Assembly (NCBI RefSeq): GCF_932294415.1
Contig: NC_065544.1
Span: forward strand, 20,497,351-20,561,350
Source of the DNA: Quercus robur
Taxonomy: Eukaryota > Streptophyta > Magnoliopsida > Fagales > Fagaceae
DNA length: 64,000 nucleotides
Reading direction: 5' to 3'
Made by a program: the position numbers and the translations under genes. This document shows, piece after piece, positions 60,757 through 64,000 of the stretch (the stretch's first letter is position 1; every line of letters starts with the position of its first letter). The notes beneath the pieces are model-generated. The model ran no database searches. It worked only from the letters and a program-made list of their open reading frames with translations, and was not told the DNA's origin.

Positions 60757-61036
60757 TATGGCTTTTAAGCCATTCAGTTGAGAACCCTACTATTATATCA
60801 CTTATTTTATTGATGTGGGCCCATGTGTTGCTTCATAACCCGCCAACTCAAATATGCAAATTTTAAATGTGCTGGCAATTCAAACGGTAACAGACGTTAA
60901 CAAATTTTCCTTTATTACAATGAGCTGGCAGTTCAGGTGAGGTAAGCAAATTTTAATTCGCTGGCATGCTCCTATTGGCTGGGACTACAAGGTCAGCATG
61001 CTGACCTTGTAGTCCGGGACTAGGCAATAATTTCCC
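60757..61036 (-). repeat. Right TIR of the MULE
   Basis: Reverse complement of the left TIR with few mismatches. It carries the same palindrome (about 60982-61015) and ends GGGAAATTATTGCC on the complementary strand. Confidence 0.88.
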
Positions 61037-61045
61037 ATCATTGAT

Positions 61046-61971
61046 ATGCCAATGACAACCAAATGTATGAATAGTTAACGAATCAAAACCCAGTGCCTCA
61101 TTAAATGTTCTTTAAGTTATAACTATCTTGTACACCAGGTTTACACAGCAATATTAAATCTCAAAATACAAAATAAGGTAAGCTAATCTCGGTAACTAAT
61201 AATTGATCAAAAACTAATAACTAAGCTATTGCCTCTTTCTTTTAACCTTTATTTTATTCCATTCAATATCAGTACCTATGTTTCACGTATAGTTGAAAAA
61301 AATTCCAGGGATTGGAGAGAGAGAGTTTTCTTAACACTAAATAGTTTAGGAGTCTCTTTTGATAATTTTCTTAAGGATTGATTTGGAATATGCTCTTTAA
61401 TCCTTTTTTCATGCAGTTATATATTATTGATATACACTTGGCAAAAAAAAAAAAAAACTTTTCACAACTTTATGAGTTTTGTAAATTACAAATAGCTCTA
61501 ACATTATGTTCATAATTATATATATATTTTTTACATGCTTCGATCCAGCTAGTGGCGGCTCTATATTATAGTCAAGGTGTTCAAACTAACACCTTGAATT
61601 TGAAAAAAAAATTATATACTAAACTAACTTAATTTTATTAATTTGCGTATTTTTTAAGTGATCTTGATATATATATATATATATATATATAATTTCTTTT
61701 TTTATTAAATTTTTTTATAATTTAAGTTCCTTAGTGACTATCTTAGCAAAGGTGCCATTGTTTTGATCAGAATATGCTATTATAGTAAGTTTTGAAAAGT
61801 GTGTATACATAGCCTCCTCTTTTCAATCTCATCTATTAGTATAAAACAAATAGACATGAAATATTGTGTGTACACCTAGTTTGCCATGTTAAAAATGTTA
61901 CTAACAACACTAAAGTTGATTCCATAAATTCAAATATATATATATATATATATATTTATTTATTTATTTAT
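61046..61971. other. AT-rich spacer, unit 3
   Basis: Continuation of the spacer interrupted by the MULE, matching 14616-15598. Short (AG)n near 61314-61325 and (TA)n tracts. No gene is seen. Confidence 0.65.
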
Positions 61972-62325
61972 TGTTGGGAGGACCACAATTTGACTTCCTA
62001 CAACCACTTTAAAAATAGACCCTCGTGGTGTGATGTCGAATGTCATAAAAGATTTGAATGTGCTTTTCTCATCACTAATTGGTTTTGAGGTGGAATGGTA
62101 CAGCTCATGGTCTGAAAAATGATATTAGAGCTAAAGTCATGGGCTTGAGTCATAGGAGTGTCATTATGAGGGAGGGATTGTTGGGGGGGACCACAATTTG
62201 ACTCCCTACAACCACTTTAAAAACAAGTCCGCGTGATGTGATGTCGAATGCCATAAAATATTTGAATATACTTTCCTCATCACCAATTGGTTTTGAGGTG
62301 GAACGGCATAGCTCACATTTTGACA
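61972..62325 (+). mobile_element. TRIM, unit 3
   Basis: Same miniature LTR structure as at 15599 and 45324. Its right end reads TTTTGACA. It is followed by AT-rich spacer without genes up to 63412. Confidence 0.75.
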
Positions 62326-63412
62326 TATATATATATATATATATATTAATAAGTAAAACTTAGAGAAAGTTCAAGTAGAATTTGAAATTATAATAAAATT
62401 TTGAGACATGTGTCTAAATTTTTGTGGAGACCACACCATAATTATCCACTTAAATTTTTTAATTTTTGTGTCAAGTGAGTTAATGAGTGCAAAATACTAA
62501 TAATTTAATATTAATGAACTATAAATTAAAAAAAAAAAAAAAAAAAAACCAATCACATATACTCAATAAAAGTCACCACATAATAAGCATCAACACACGT
62601 TTTATCTTATTAAAAATTAGAAAAAAAATTATCATAAGTAGTATTAAATTTTGGTAAGAATTTTAATATGTAACTAATTACGTTTGCTTTTAAAAAAAAT
62701 AATAATTTGACTAATTATATACATTTTTTATGATAAAAATTGTGTTTAATTTTAAATGTATCTATATGTATGCATGTGTTACATACTATTTTAAAAAAAT
62801 AATTTGACTAATTATTTATATTTTTATAATAAAAATTGTATTTAATTTTAAATGCATCTATGCATTTGCATGAATTACATGTTAGTAATACTAATGCTAG
62901 AAACAAAAAAAAAAAAAAAAAAAAATCATAATATTTTAACAATGATTAAATTATAAGTTGCAATTAGTAACATGATTTTTATATGGGCTTACCAAAGACA
63001 CAATTTCCATTTGAAGTATTTTAATAGTTGTGTGATAAAGAAATGTGATTTTTTTTTTTTTTTTTTGCATCTTCCCACTTGTCTATAATATATATAAATA
63101 AAATCCAAATATTTAATTTTTATATTGACTTCTTCTAATATTTATACATAAATGTTTGCAAGCTCACATTTCCACATCATCATTCTTGTATATAATTTTA
63201 ATTTAGATTAAATTCTATAAGGATCACAACCCCATATATTTACACCCTTTAATAAAATCTTTCTACATCATATATGGTAGACCAAATAGTTCCACATATA
63301 AATATAATAAAATAATACTTACTAAAATCATCATAATTATTAAATTTTATATTTAAAAAAATAAAGAGAGAAAGAAACATATTTTGTCAATAAATTATTG
63401 ACTGGTTCAAAG

Positions 63413-64000
63413 TGTTAGGTTCTAAAAGTTTAGAACGATTGGCCAACTGTAAGCACAAACTTGTCTAAGTATAGATCTTAGAGTCTATAGAGTTTATTAG
63501 ACAATGCTCAAGGTGTTACAAGTCAGAACACAAGATCATTTAAGCTGTAGAAAGGAGAATTCAAATTCAATGAAATCCGACCGATCAAAAATGTGATCCG
63601 CCCGATTGAAAATCAAAGAATTCAAATTCAATGAAATCTGACTGATCAAAAATTAGATTTGACCGATCGAAAATTGTCGACGTGAAATTTCTGTAGAATT
63701 TTATTTCAGCCTAAACTCTGCTTAAATGTTTTAGGTTTCAAGTGAAACACTTCTAGTATATAAAGGAAAACCCTAACTACGTTTTCAGAGGTTTTTGAGA
63801 GACTTTGGAGGTGCTCTTGTGAGATTTAAAAGGTATTGTGCCTTCCTCTTTCAAAGTCACTATCGAAAATCATTTTCTTATCATTAGATCTGGTAGATCT
63901 GAAGTTGCTGCAATAAGATCAACATCTGTTAATGATCTAAACCTTCAAGGGTGGTCTTGGAGTCACAAACTAGAGAGTTTACATTGCTAAAACCCTTGAG
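63413..64000 (+). repeat. Solo LTR, family X (unit 3, cut by the window end)
   Basis: Starts TGTTAGGTTC. GACCGATC-type words lie near 63580-63670 and TATATAAAGG near 63755. It runs out of the window. Confidence 0.7.

Larger units (their letters stand above)
56258..61036 (-). mobile_element. Mutator-like element (MULE) with captured fragments
   Basis: 4779 bp between 9-bp target duplications ATCATTGAT (56249-56257 and 61037-61045). Nine base pairs is the hallmark of Mutator elements. Units 1 and 2 show the uninterrupted site (ATCATTGATCTGCC at 14607 and 44361). Terminal inverted repeats are 56258-56559 and 60757-61036, starting GG(A/G)AAATTATTGCC, and are highly similar. Inside are a FAR1-type transposase gene (minus), a 2-oxoglutarate dioxygenase exon, an RNase H-like fragment and a short open frame. 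The near-identical TIRs and exact TSD indicate a recent insertion, later than the unit duplication. Confidence 0.93.

Overview
The window is nuclear DNA of a dicot plant. The evidence is three complete intron-bearing class III peroxidase genes, AT-rich spacers, and several plant transposon groups: Sirevirus-type Ty1/copia, Tat-type Ty3/gypsy, TRIM, tRNA-derived SINEs and a FAR1-type Mutator-like element (MULE). A woody eudicot, perhaps Fagales, is my guess from the general look of the elements. That guess is inference only.

Layout. Positions 1-5703 hold the 3' part of a Sirevirus-like element (family C). 5704-8490 is single-copy DNA with a hairpin, a SINE and a worn copia gag remnant. From about 8490 to the window end lies a tandem array with an ancestral unit of about 12 kb. 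Each unit carries a peroxidase gene, a reverse-oriented Ty3/gypsy fragment with its 5' LTR, an AT-rich spacer holding a TRIM, two unrelated LTR fragments (LTR-X and an LTR of family C), and a degenerate minisatellite with a SINE. Units start near 8490, 20571 and 50054. The third runs out of the window within its LTR-X copy.

Three later insertions lengthen the units. Two Sirevirus-like elements of one family (A, 20861-28924, minus strand, TSD ACCTC; B, 30520-40139, plus strand, TSD TTCTT) enclose the second peroxidase gene head to head, leaving only about 1.6 kb of host DNA between their 5' LTRs. Element A sits between a W-box and the TATA box of that gene. Element B sits about 150 bp past its stop codon. 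A 4.8-kb MULE (56258-61036, 9-bp TSD ATCATTGAT, roughly 300-bp terminal inverted repeats) lies in unit 3. It carries a core-less FAR1-type transposase gene, a captured 2-oxoglutarate dioxygenase exon and an RNase H-like fragment.

The host genes with clear function are the three peroxidases. They resemble the secreted peroxidase N1 group (323 residues, signal peptide, all catalytic residues present) and probably act in the cell wall or apoplast. All LTR elements are treated as fossils. Family A/B is the youngest by LTR comparison (by eye about 15 differences in 1111 bp for B and about 23 for A). The gypsy, TRIM, LTR-X and LTR-C pieces are shared by the units and so predate the duplications.
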